Part shown: piece by piece, positions 9,499 through 17,618 of the stretch
How positions within the stretch are numbered: position 1 is the first letter of the stretch
Layout: each line of letters opens with the position of its first letter
Source of the DNA: Polyangiaceae bacterium
GTDB lineage: Bacteria > Myxococcota_A > Polyangia > Polyangiales > Polyangiaceae
DNA length: 64,000 nt
Reading direction: 5' to 3'
Assembly (NCBI GenBank): GCA_016719945.1
Contig: JADJYE010000038.1
Span: 1-64,000, forward strand
The notes under the pieces: model-generated
Told to the model about the DNA's origin: nothing
The model's database searches: none
Seen by the model: only the letters and a program-made list of their open reading frames with translations
Made by a program: the position numbers and the translations under genes

Positions 9499-11168
9499 GT
9501 TGGGTGCAGATCCCACTGTGCATCCAATGGTTTCATGATCACTACGCGGCTTTCTTGAGCACGGCGTCATGCGTCCGGGTCGGTACAGGTTGAGCCGCGA
9601 GACGCACCCGACGGGCACCGAGGAATTGCTCGAAGTCACCCCAGAGGCCATTGATGAGGACGCAGCGGAGCTGGAGGACGGCCTCGGCGCGATCGCGACT
9701 CCACCGGCATGCCGGGGCCGTCGAGCCGGACACCGACGAGGTGACGTACCGCCCCTCGATGATTCCGCTGGAGATGTCGAGGTCCTGTCGGCGCAAGCGC
9801 GAGTACTCCAGCCGAGCGGCGTTCTTGCGGAGGTGCGCCGCGACCTCGGCGAGCACTTCTCGCCGGTACTTGTTGCCGGGGCCGGTGACGGGGTCGCTTC
9901 GAGCGCGCTCGATGACCGCGGCGACCTCAGCGTGCTTGCCATGCCGAAGGCTGCGCTTCTGCTCGGCGACCCACGCCTCAAGGTGCTGGCGCTCGCGCCG
10001 AGTGCCGCGGCAGATCGCCTTGCCGGCTTTCCGAGCTTCTCGACGACGTGGAACCAATCCGAGACAGACGTCGGCGTCGGGGAAGAACTCCTGCTGCAGC
10101 GACCAGAGAACCTCGGCGCCGTCCGCGATGAACAACACCTTCTTGAACTTCTTGGTCCCGTAGCCTCGCCGCCGCGCCTCGGCGTGGATCCATTCCGAAG
10201 AGCGCGCGATAGCTCACGAACGTCGCGTACGTCCGCTTGTTCGCCGGGCCTCTCAAGCGACCGTCGGCTGCTCGTCGCAGCGTGTAGAGCACGCCGACGG
10301 CAGCCATCTTGGCGTTCTTCGACTTCTTCCCCGGTCCGCGCCGCTTGCGGGGATGCTCCTGCCGCTTCTTGCGTCGCGCATGCCGACGGTTCACGTCGCG
10401 AGTCCCGTGCGGAACGGCGCGACGCGCGTACTGCGGCCGGAGATCGCCGGCGCACCCTTGCCGTCGACCGTGATCACGAGGACCTCACCGTCTTCCGTCG
10501 GGCGGGGGGCGCTTGCTCCAGGAACGGCCGCGCCTGCCTGCCGACGGCGTCCACGATCCTCAGCACCGATCGCGAGCTGGGCGCCCACGCGAGCAGGCTC
10601 TTCATCAACTCCCGGGACGCCGCGAACGCCATCAGGGCGGTGAGCCGCGCCACCAGCGTCACCACGGGCAACGTGAAGCCGCCTGCCAGCCCGACCTCAC
10701 GATCGAAGGGTAGGTCTCGCGACGCCGCGGTGCGCCGACCAGCCGACCGACCGGACGCGCCACCGCGACCTTCCCGAAACGCGTTCCAATCTCGACGCCC
10801 TCCGCCCCCACGATCTCGTAGCGGCGGTCCGCGTGCGAGTACCGCTTGCCCGTCATCCACGCCGACGCACGCTGGTCGAAGTACGCCCCCATCAGAAGCT
10901 GCCCCAGCGCCAGCAGACCGGCCCACGCCGCCCCCTCCGCCTCCTCTGCGCTGGTCGCGCGCTCGACGGTACGTCGGACCTCACGGACTCGACGGTCGAC
11001 TTCGTCCCACGATTGCTGGATACTCGCCATTGGGGTCGCTCCCTGGTGATGGTTGTCGCTTCGCAACCGCGATTATCATCAGGACGAGCGTCCCCGCCTA
11101 TCCGCTTCACCCCCGAATCAGGCCAATTCTGCGACCAACATGCGTGCACACTGGGACCTGCACCCAAC
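9499..11168 (-). mobile_element. ISKra4-family insertion sequence, full length
   Basis: A 1.67-kb element with terminal inverted repeats: GTTGGGTGCAGATCCCACTG at the left (9499-9521) and the complement of GTTGGGTGCAGGTCCCAGTG at the right (11146-11168). The 10-bp sequence CAACACGGTT occurs at both junctions (9492-9501 and 11165-11174), consistent with a target duplication that overlaps the IS ends. It sits inside the IS1182 transposase gene. The part 10490-11168 recurs at 4779-5456. Confidence 0.85.
9542..11030 (-). pseudogene. ISKra4-family transposase (frameshifted)
   Basis: Transposase of about 490 codons, start MASIQQSWDEVDRRVREVRR at 11030, stop at 9542. Segments in order, over several frames: EGAAWAGLLALGQLLMGAYF; IGTRFGKVAVARPVGRLVGA; LAGGFTLPVVTLVARLTALM; VLVITVDGKGAP; NRRHARRKKRQEHPRKRRGP; KNAKMAAVGVLYTLRR; VLFIADGAEVLWSLQQEFFP; WFHVVEKLG; and SGIIEG near the end. 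The aspartates in VDGKG and FIADGAE and the later region fit the ISKra4 DDE core. At least four frame changes prevent one continuous product. It ends TRTHDAVLKKAA just inside the left inverted repeat. Confidence 0.8.
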
Positions 11169-12044
11169 ACGGTTCGCGACCAAGACCTCGAGCCGGGCGA
11201 GGGTGGCGGTCTGCGCATTCGCCAAGGTGTCGCACCCGACAGGCGGATCTCGATCGAGGACCGAGAGATGCGCCACGGCCGCAAGAGCCGCTCGAAGCGG
11301 TTTGACGGCTACAAGGAGCACATCGCCAGGGACCTCGACGTTCCAGCCATCGTCGCTTGCGCGGTCACGCCCGCCAATCGACCCGAGGAAGAAGGGGCAG
11401 CGCCTATCCTGGAAGACATCGAGCATCAGGGCTTCGCGCTGGCCGAGGTGCACATCGACCGCGCCTACGTGAACAGCCCCGTCGTGACCTCGGTGCTCGC
11501 CAGTGGTGGCGAGGTGTTCGCGAAACCCTGGGCGCTGCGATCGCGCACCCCCGGACTCTTCTCCAAGGCCGCCTTCCGCATTGATCTGCGCTCCAAGACG
11601 ATCACGTGTCCCGCCGGCGAAGTGGAGGCCTTCGAGCCCGGCGAGACGGTTCACTTCGATCCTGAGGCCTGCGGTGCTTGCTCCATGCGTGCCAGTTGCA
11701 CGCAGGCCGCAAGCGGCAGCGGTCGCAGCGTTTCGATAGCGAAGGACGAGGCGCTCCAAAAGAAGCTTCGAAAGCTGCAGGTCACGGCAGCAGGCCGAGA
11801 GCAGCTCCGCGAGCGCGTCGCCGTCGAGCACAGCCTCGCCCACATCGCGGCACGCAAGGGCGCACGGGCCCGCTACCTGGGCGTGCGCAAGAACCTCTTC
11901 GACCTGCGACGCTCCGGTGCAATCCAGAACCTTGAGGCGCTGCATCACATCCACAGGGAGGCCGCGTAAGTGGTCATGTTTGGACGACTTTCAACCCGTT
12001 CGGCGCTCTAGCGGTCTGCTACGACGGCTTCGGGATCAAGAAGC

Positions 12045-12746
12045 TCAGCGGACCGAAGCCCGGGGTCGACGCGGTGCTCGACCATATCCATGGTTTCCGG
12101 TGCGGTCGGAAGCGGCGGCTCTGGAGACGTCCTGTTCGCGCGACACGGCCTCGCGGGGCCTCTCAACGATGGGAGTACCTGTCTTCGGGTCAGCCCACTT
12201 CGATGACCGTTGCGTTCCGCCCGACTGGCCCTCCGGCGTCCTCTGGAAGGGCCGGAAGCAGAGCACCCATGAAGTGGACGTACGCGAAGAACGGGATCGC
12301 GCCCACCGGGACGTTAGCGTTCCCGACGTCGTGCGGCCGCGCGGTGGTGCGCGTCTTTGCGCCGTTTCGATGATCAGCGGGCGGCGAGCCTCGGTGAGCA
12401 TGGCGGCGAGCCGGCCGAGCAGCGACAGCAGCTCGCCGGCATCGGCCGCAGTGGCGAGCCCGAGTCGCTCGAGCGCCTCGACGCAGGCCTCACAGGCCTC
12501 GGCGCGAGCGCCGCGGAGGCGCTGCGCGCGATCGGCGCTCGTGCGAGCGGCGCCCTCGCTCAGCTGAAGGAACGCGGACTGGCTGGCGCGGCGGAGCTGA
12601 TCGCTCAGCGGCCCGTAGCCGCGAGGCAGCTTCTTGGCGAGCGCATCGGCCTTGGTGAGCGCCTCGAGCCCGACCGCATACGCGTCGAGCCCGTGATGAG
12701 GGAACTGCGTGTAAGGGGGCGCCTTGTGGTTGGGGCGGTGGGTCAT
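12045..12746 (-). CDS. Four-helix-bundle protein (23S rRNA-IVP type)
   Basis: Starts MTHRPNHKAPPYTQFPHHGL at 12746. It shows the helical pattern of the four-helix-bundle family that includes proteins encoded in 23S rRNA intervening sequences: LDAYAVGLEALTKADALAKK, YGPLSDQLRRASQSAFLQLS, EGAARTSADRAQRLRGARAE, ACEACVEALERLGLATAAD and LLSLLGRLAAMLTEARR. That domain takes about 130 residues, to near 12360, where related proteins normally stop. The remaining 100 residues in this frame are arginine-rich and do not look like protein. The true gene probably ended near 12350 or is joined to foreign sequence. Function in this family is poorly known. Confidence 0.65.
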   Translation of the reverse strand: MTHRPNHKAPPYTQFPHHGLDAYAVGLEALTKADALAKKLPRGYGPLSDQLRRASQSAFLQLSEGAARTSADRAQRLRGARAEACEACVEALERLGLATAADAGELLSLLGRLAAMLTEARRPLIIETAQRRAPPRGRTTSGTLTSRWARSRSSRTSTSWVLCFRPFQRTPEGQSGGTQRSSKWADPKTGTPIVERPREAVSREQDVSRAAASDRTGNHGYGRAPRRPRASVR

Positions 12747-13349
12747 GCCCTGAAACGGCGCAGGCGCCGTGACGAAGCCCTCGCGCCCAGCACTCACGAA
12801 TTGCGAGGCGCGGCCCGCGAGGGCTACGGCGCGGGGGCGTGCGCCAAGAGGCGTGACCCACCGCCCCAACGGCAAGGCGGCGAGGCCGAGCCGCGATGCC
12901 GAGGCCGAGACCGAGCATCGAGTACAGAGATCGAGTCCGAGTCCGAGCACCGCAGCCGACATCGGCATCGGCATCGGCATCGGCATCGGCATCGGCGTCG
13001 GCATGTCGGCCTCCCGCGTCGGCCCACGGTGGACGCGCCGCCTTAGGATGCGTCGAAACCTCGTGGTGTTGCCTTGCGCGCGGTGGACGTGAGGGCGGAC
13101 GATGCCGGGCATTAGGCGTCCGGCGCCCAGGAGACCAAAGCTCGTGCATCGGTTGGCCCCGTCTCCCCGACTGCGAGCCGTCTCGAGAGCGAGTCGAGTC
13201 TCGAACCGAGTCGAGTCCCAAACACCGAATCCCGATACCGAGTCCCGAGACCGAGCTCGAATCCGACGCCGAGCCCGAATCCGAGTCCGGCGTCGGAAGC
13301 GGGTCGCGATGAGGGTGCTCGGCATCGGCCCGCGACCCCACGACCCCCT
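12747..13349. other. Low-complexity intergenic stretch with hexamer repeats
   Basis: No convincing gene. It contains an ATCGGC hexamer run (six copies from 12961, then GTCGGC) and, at about 13180-13295, a degenerate array of GAGTCC/GAATCC/GAGCTC-like units. The repeat gives long open frames of Met-Pro or Ile-Gly dipeptides on both strands; these are treated as artefacts of the repeat. Confidence 0.6.
12956..13008. repeat. ATCGGC hexanucleotide repeat
   Basis: Six perfect ATCGGC units (12961-12996), one GTCGGC and a degenerate edge. The same hexamer with single-base variants makes up the tract at 14355-14463, suggesting a common slippage-prone repeat in this genome. Confidence 0.8.
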
Positions 13350-14135
13350 ATGATGCTCGGCATGTCGCTGAGCGAGCGTGATCTGACCGAGCGGCTGCTC
13401 GTGGACGCGGGGATCGGCCCGGGGATGCGGGTGCTCGACGTGGGCTGTGGCCGCGGTGAGGTCTCGCTGCTGCTCTCGCAGCTGGTCGGGGAGAGCGGGG
13501 CGGTGGTGGCGATCGATCGGGACGCGCACTGGCTCGGGGTGGCGCGCGAGCGGGCCCGTGAGGCGGGCGCGGCGAACGCGAGCTTCGTGGTGGCGGACAT
13601 GAGCGACCTCCCGAAGGAGCTCAGCGGGCTCGACGCGGCGGTCGGGCGGCGGGTGCTGATGTATCAGGCCGATCCGGTGGGTGCGGTGCGTGGGGTGGCC
13701 TCTGCGGTGCGGCCTGGCGGGCTCGTGGTGTTTCAGGAGCACGACGCGTCCATGGTCCCGGCGAGCGTGGCGCGGCTGCCGCTCCACGCGCAGGCATGGC
13801 GTGGATCTGGCGCACGGTGGAGCGCGGGGGCGAACCTTCATATGGGCTTCGATCTGTGGGCGGTGCTGGGAGCGGCGGGGCTGGAGGTGCAGCAGGTCCG
13901 CGCGGAGGCCATCGTGCAGACGCCGGACGCGCGGCACCCCACGGCGGGGATCGTGCGCGCCATCCTCCCGCGCATCACGGGCGCCGGCGTCGCGACCGAG
14001 GCCGAGATCGACGTCGAGACCCTCGACGCGCGCCTCGAGGCCGAGCTGCGAGGTTCCGGCGCGACCTACGTCGGCGATATGGTCTTCGGCGCGTGGGCGA
14101 GGAGACCCTCGGCTGCCTCCGGGGCGCCCGAGTGA
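13350..14135 (+). CDS. Class I SAM-dependent methyltransferase
   Basis: A methyltransferase with a Rossmann-type SAM site: motif I VLDVGCGRGEVSLLLSQL (residues about 29-46), acidic motif II VVAIDRD, and motif III/IV region ASFVVADMSDLP. A conserved post-core (AVRPGGLVVFQEHD) follows. About 261 residues from the ATG at 13350; ATG 13362 (MSLSERDL) is an equally good start. Between 13795 and 13840 the reading HAQAWRGSGARWSAGANLHM breaks the family pattern. A neighbouring frame there reads AWIWRTVERGG, so two compensating indels are likely. The substrate cannot be told. It is flanked by low-complexity DNA upstream and a dispersed palindrome just downstream. Confidence 0.8.
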   Translation: MMLGMSLSERDLTERLLVDAGIGPGMRVLDVGCGRGEVSLLLSQLVGESGAVVAIDRDAHWLGVARERAREAGAANASFVVADMSDLPKELSGLDAAVGRRVLMYQADPVGAVRGVASAVRPGGLVVFQEHDASMVPASVARLPLHAQAWRGSGARWSAGANLHMGFDLWAVLGAAGLEVQQVRAEAIVQTPDARHPTAGIVRAILPRITGAGVATEAEIDVETLDARLEAELRGSGATYVGDMVFGAWARRPSAASGAPE

Positions 14136-14147
14136 AAGCGGGAGCCG

Positions 14148-14193
14148 TGACAGAACACCCGACCCTGCTCAGCAGGGTGGGGTGTCTTGTCAC
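14148..14193. repeat. Dispersed 46-bp palindrome, copy A
   Basis: Runs from GTGACA to TGTCAC with the core CCCTGCTCAGCAGGG. It begins 13 bp after the methyltransferase stop. The same architecture recurs at 14285-14330, 48308-48354 and 48446-48491. It could form a stem and act as a terminator, but no T-tract follows. Confidence 0.75.
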
Positions 14194-14284
14194 ACTTTGG
14201 GGCGCATTGCGGTGGTAGCGGCCGTGAGGTCAGCGCCAACCCATTGAAGTTGCGTCGCCGCGGCCCGGGAGGCTCGAGCGCGAT

Positions 14285-14330
14285 GGACAGGAGGGCACAC
14301 CCTGCTGAGCAGGTGGGGGTCGCTGTCACT
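14285..14330. repeat. Dispersed 46-bp palindrome, copy B
   Basis: A diverged copy: GGACAGGAGGGCACACCCTG, core CCTGCTGAGCAGG, ending GCTGTCACT. It overlaps the last codons of the minus-strand lipoprotein gene and lies about 140 bp from copy A. Confidence 0.65.
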
Positions 14331-15253
14331 CGGCCCGCGCCCGGCCCCCCGCGCAGTCGGCCTCGGCGTCGGCATCGGAATCGGCGTCGGCATCGGAATC
14401 GGCGTCGGCATCGGCATCAGCATCAGCATCGGCGTCGGCATCGGCATCGGCATCGGCGTCGGGCGTTGGCGTTCTTGGCGTTGGCGTCGGCGTTGCCTCG
14501 CCCGCGCGGGTCAGTCCACCCGGGATGCAATAGTCCGGGTTCTCGGGGTCGTCGCCGTACACCCGCGCCCAATACATCCCGGTGGGCTGCCCCATCAAGG
14601 TGATGAGCTCGTCGTCGTCCGCGGAGTAGGAGCCGGTCACGTAATCGCCCGTGAGCTGGGAGTAGATCTCGAGCTCGAGATCGCCTTCGGCCTGCAGGAA
14701 GTTGAGCGTGATCGTCGTCGTGCCGCTGACCGAGAACTCGAACCAGTCGACGTCACCAGTGCAGATGCTGAGGTCGCAGTAGTCGGTGTCGAACGCGAGC
14801 GTGACGGCGCTGCTCGAGCCGTTGTTGGGCTCTTCGGCGTCGGTGACGCACGCGCAGATGCCGCAGTCCTCGAAGCACGTGTCGCAGTCCTCGTTGAGCG
14901 AGCAGCTTCCGTCGCCGCAGGCGGGGCACGAGCCGCAGTCGAGCTCGCAGGTCACACACGTCTCGCTCGCGTCGCAGGTGCCGTCCCCGCAGTCGTCGGT
15001 GCAGGGGCAGTCGGCGGGGCAGCCGTCGCAGGTCTCGTCTCCGGAGCACAGGCCGTCGCCGCATTCAGCGCCCGACTGCGCCGCCGCCGCCCAGCGCCCC
15101 CGTCGCTCACGAAGGCGCCACCGGCGCCGCCCTCGGGGTCCCCGCGCCCTCGCCGCTCGAGCCGCCCGAGGAGATGGGATCGGTGCTGACGCAGGCGCCC
15201 GCTGCCAAGCCGACGAACAGCGCACACGCCCGCGCGAACATCGCGCCCATCAT
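14326..15253 (-). CDS. Cysteine-rich lipoprotein with PPC-like domain (frameshifted)
   Basis: Exported protein. The start at 15253 reads MMGAMFARACALFVGLAAGA then C, a lipoprotein signal, but in a different frame from the body. Indels near 15145 and 15090 are needed to join SSGEGAG, GGAGGAFVSDGGAG and SGAECGDG. The body has four repeats of the form CGDGxCxxxExCxxCxxDC (about 14830-15065). A pre-peptidase C-terminal-like beta domain follows (EEPNNGSSSAVTLAFDTDYC, DVDWFEFSVSGTTTITLNFL). A tail of TPTPTP and alternating Asp-Ala (DADADA) is encoded by the hexamer repeat 14355-14463. The Asp-Ala tail may be beyond the native stop. Likely a surface protein of unknown role. Confidence 0.65.
14355..14463. 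repeat. Imperfect hexanucleotide tract (GCATCG/GCGTCG)
   Basis: About 18 consecutive six-base units such as GGCATC, GGAATC, GGCGTC and AGCATC, lying inside the 3' part of the lipoprotein gene, where they encode alternating Asp with Ala, Ser or Glu. Confidence 0.8.
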
Positions 15254-15267
15254 AGCCCACCCGCCGC

Positions 15268-16379
15268 TCACGGCGCGAAGGGGATGTCCCCGGTGCAGGT
15301 GAAGGAGCCACGGCCGCTGCGCGGCTCGGCCCAGAAGCGGTACGGCGTGTACCAGAAGCCCGCCTCCATTTGGACGCTGGCCTGGCGCCACGCCCCCACC
15401 AGGTACCCGAAGTCTCGGAGCGAGCGCTGATCGATGCTGCCGCCCATGAGGTCGAAGAAGGTCCACTCCTGCATGTACATCGACTGCAGAGAGTCGTCGG
15501 TCACCAGGTACGCGAAGCGCGCGCCCATCCCCGTCATGAGGGCCGACGTGTTCCGAAAGTTCGTGTGCGTGTGGTCCGCGCACGGGTCGTACAGGATTCG
15601 ATCTTCGGGCACGCCGCCCTGGCAGTGGGCGAGGAAGCCGAGCATGAAGGCCTCGATCAGATCGCCGTGCACCGCGCCGCCGCTCCCGGAGACCAGCGGC
15701 GCGACCCCGCCCTTGTAGGCCTCGGAGATGCGCTGCGCGCGGACCACGTTCACGTCGAGGATCTCCAGCTGGCGAGGGGAGAGCTCGACGCACGGCTCGC
15801 CCGGCAGCCAGTGCAGCAGCACGCTCTCGTTCTGGTCTGGCGAGCCGAAGCCGAACGTCCCGGCGACCGCGTAGGGGTAGCGCTCGAGCTCGGCGCTCGC
15901 GGCGCCGGCGTACGAGCGGAGGGTGCGAGCGTTCGCCCGAGCCGCGGCGCGGCGCACCTCGTCGGGCAGCTCGCACGCGAGCTCCATGGGCACCTTCGCC
16001 CCGCGCGCGAGCGGAGGACCGTCCGCGAGCTGCTGATACACGGCCGCTCGCGCGAGCAGCGCTGCGGAGGCGCCCGCGTCGGGGTACCCGCACCCGGGCA
16101 GGGGCGCCTCGACGCCGATGACGCGCTCGGTGCCCGCCGAGTACGCGACTCGCGAGAAGCAGCCGACCGGGACGGTCTCGGGAAGGAGACGTGCTTGCGC
16201 GCGTCGACGTCGGTCGTGCCGTACTCCCAGCCTCCGTCGCACGCCCGCTCGAAGTCGAAGTCGGGCGGAGCGTAGCCCCCGATAGGGCCCTGCTGCGGGT
16301 TCTGGGGCGCGGGATCGCGCGACCAACAGGCGCACGCGATCGTCGCCGCCGACAGCGCCTTCAAGCTGAGCTTCGTCAT
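15268..16379 (-). CDS. Hypothetical secreted lipoprotein (one frameshift)
   Basis: The N-terminus MTKLSLKALSAATIACACWS (start 16379) is a lipoprotein signal with cysteine near residue 16-18, followed by PDFDFERACDGGWEYGTTDV. A single C-run indel near 16183 joins it to the main frame, which begins ETVPVGCFSRVAYSAGTERV. The rest is open to 15268: LLHWLPGEPCVELSPRQLEI, DPCADHTHTNFRNTSALMTG, LQSMYMQEWTFFDLMGGSID and FWYTPYRFWAEPRSGRGSFT. Total about 370 residues. Paired cysteines and a compact aromatic C-terminus suggest a folded extracytoplasmic domain; I do not recognise it. Its start overlaps the stop of the upstream hydrolase gene by 4 bp (ATGA), so the two are translationally coupled. Confidence 0.65.
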
Positions 16380-17596
16380 GGCGTGAAATCGAGCTGGGCG
16401 AAGAAGCGTCGCATCGAGCGGAAGTACTCCCCGCGGTCGAGGTGGATGGCGTGGCTGCCAGGGAACCAGTGCAGCTTGGGGCGATCCCAGTGGTCCCACA
16501 AGAGGCGCGCGTGGCGAGGGGGGGCGAGGCGATCTCCCACGCCGCCGATGATGAACAGGCGCTCCTTCGCGAGCTTGGGCGGGAAGCTGAGCGGGGAGGA
16601 GATGGCGAGCATCTGCCGGGCGGCGCGGATGTCCTTGCCGACGACGGCGAGCGACGCGCGGATGACCGACGCGATCGGCTCCCACTCGAGGATGAGATCC
16701 GCGAGGCTCACCACGGGGACGTTCGGGATGGCGAACTCGAGCCGCTCTTCCGCGCACGCGAGCAGGCTGGTCGCGAGCCCGCCCAGGCTCATGCCCGTCA
16801 CGCCGACGCGCGGCACGCCGGCGTCGAAGAGCGTGTCCATCAGGATGCGGATGTCGAAGATCGCCTGCGCGAAGGCCTCGTTGATGCGGTTCGTGCCGCC
16901 CGCGAAGAACCCGTGCCCCGAAAACGGCGACATCGCGGTCTGACGCTTGCCGTGGAACGGCATCGTCACCAGCATCACGTCGAAGCCCGACTTGTACAGC
17001 CAGGGGATGGCGAAGAACCACTCGTTGAAGTGGTAGAGGTCGGCGGAGAACCCGTGGATGGCGAGGATGGTCGCGCGGGGACGCCCGTGGTGCCTCCAGT
17101 GGCGCGCGTGCGCGAAGCGGTTCTTCGACAGCGCGAGGTAGCGCTTCGCCTCCTTCGGGTTGAGCGGCTCGAAGGGGCTCTCGAAGCGGATATCTTCGCA
17201 GCTGCCATCGGTCGGAGAGAACAGCGGGGACTTGGCGGGGCGGCGCAACATGGGGATGCTCCGCGGCGGTCGCACGAACACCCGCGCGGCGTCGCCCGTC
17301 GACGCGAGGTCGGCGTAGAGCTGGCGATCACGCAGCGCGCGGTACAGGCCGAGTGGGTTGTAGCCGAGCGGCAGGGCCATCGAGCCGACGAGGGTGGCGC
17401 CGAGCGTGCGCAGGACGACGTCTCCCGCGGCGGCGGCACTGACCTGGAGCTTCTCCGGGGTGGTCAGCGAGAACGGCTCGGGCTCGCGCGCGAAGTCGAG
17501 CGGCAGCGCGTCCCACCACGGCGAAGAGGTGTCGTGACGCGGGGCCGACGCACACGCCGTGAGCGCTCGGTGCGAAAACTCGCTGGCGCGCGTCAT
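16376..17596 (-). CDS. Alpha/beta hydrolase
   Basis: A 406-residue alpha/beta-hydrolase-fold protein. The oxyanion/HG motif is ATILAIHGFSADLYHF (about 176-190) and the nucleophile elbow GMSLGG puts Ser at residue 270. The acid is Asp 355 in GVGDRLAPP and the base His 382 in FPGSHAIH. A catalytic triad is therefore complete. The N-terminal 130 residues are a lid or cap region with a hydrophobic stretch (VVLRTLGATLVGSMALPLGY) but no clear signal peptide. Substrate is unknown; esterase or lipase-like activity is the family expectation. It is coupled to the lipoprotein gene downstream (ATGA overlap) and starts 22 bp after the TPR lipoprotein gene ends. The frame is intact. Confidence 0.8.
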   Translation of the reverse strand: MTRASEFSHRALTACASAPRHDTSSPWWDALPLDFAREPEPFSLTTPEKLQVSAAAAGDVVLRTLGATLVGSMALPLGYNPLGLYRALRDRQLYADLASTGDAARVFVRPPRSIPMLRRPAKSPLFSPTDGSCEDIRFESPFEPLNPKEAKRYLALSKNRFAHARHWRHHGRPRATILAIHGFSADLYHFNEWFFAIPWLYKSGFDVMLVTMPFHGKRQTAMSPFSGHGFFAGGTNRINEAFAQAIFDIRILMDTLFDAGVPRVGVTGMSLGGLATSLLACAEERLEFAIPNVPVVSLADLILEWEPIASVIRASLAVVGKDIRAARQMLAISSPLSFPPKLAKERLFIIGGVGDRLAPPRHARLLWDHWDRPKLHWFPGSHAIHLDRGEYFRSMRRFFAQLDFTP

Positions 17597-17618
17597 GGAT
17601 GCCTAGACGTTAGCAAAC

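Larger units (their letters stand above)
8707..11969 (+). pseudogene. IS1182-family transposase, interrupted and frameshifted
   Basis: DDE transposase in two blocks. The N-terminal block (8707-9498) reads MERWKPRVELTKQETLMMKR, FLRLNRHVIFDDEFQDRLEE, AMLCMALLLQG, VGASDAEAVELTVMDLRWQM and, from about 9076, LERTVALVRDGVATNGEGQS and LLLAPSIKAGLDIDWSDPAQ, with indels near 8926 and 9035. The C-terminal block (about 11170-11969) continues RISIEDREMRHGRKSRSKRF, DGYKEHIARDLDVPAIVACA, ILEDIEHQGFALAEVHIDRA and ERVAVEHSLAHIAARKGARA. A cysteine cluster (CGACSMRASC) is typical of this family. Joining GCGATCAACACG to GTTCGCGAC restores AINTVRDQDLEP in frame, so the ISKra4 insertion is the cause of the split. 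Confidence 0.85.
8603..12013 (+). mobile_element. IS1182-family element, interrupted by ISKra4
   Basis: Ends are marked by imperfect inverted repeats: CGCTAGAGCGCCGATCGG at 8603-8620 and its counterpart ending CGGCGCTCTAGCG at 12001-12013. One IS1182-type transposase gene (8707-11969) fills the element once the internal insertion (9499-11168) is removed. The left end lies 22 bp from the start of an istB relic, so it probably landed in IS21 debris. The exact target duplication could not be decided. Confidence 0.7.

Noticed and set aside
12818..13937. Long minus-strand frames with Met-Pro and similar dipeptide runs
   Set aside because: They arise from the hexanucleotide repeats; both strands and several frames stay open, and the sequence outside the repeat is not protein-like.
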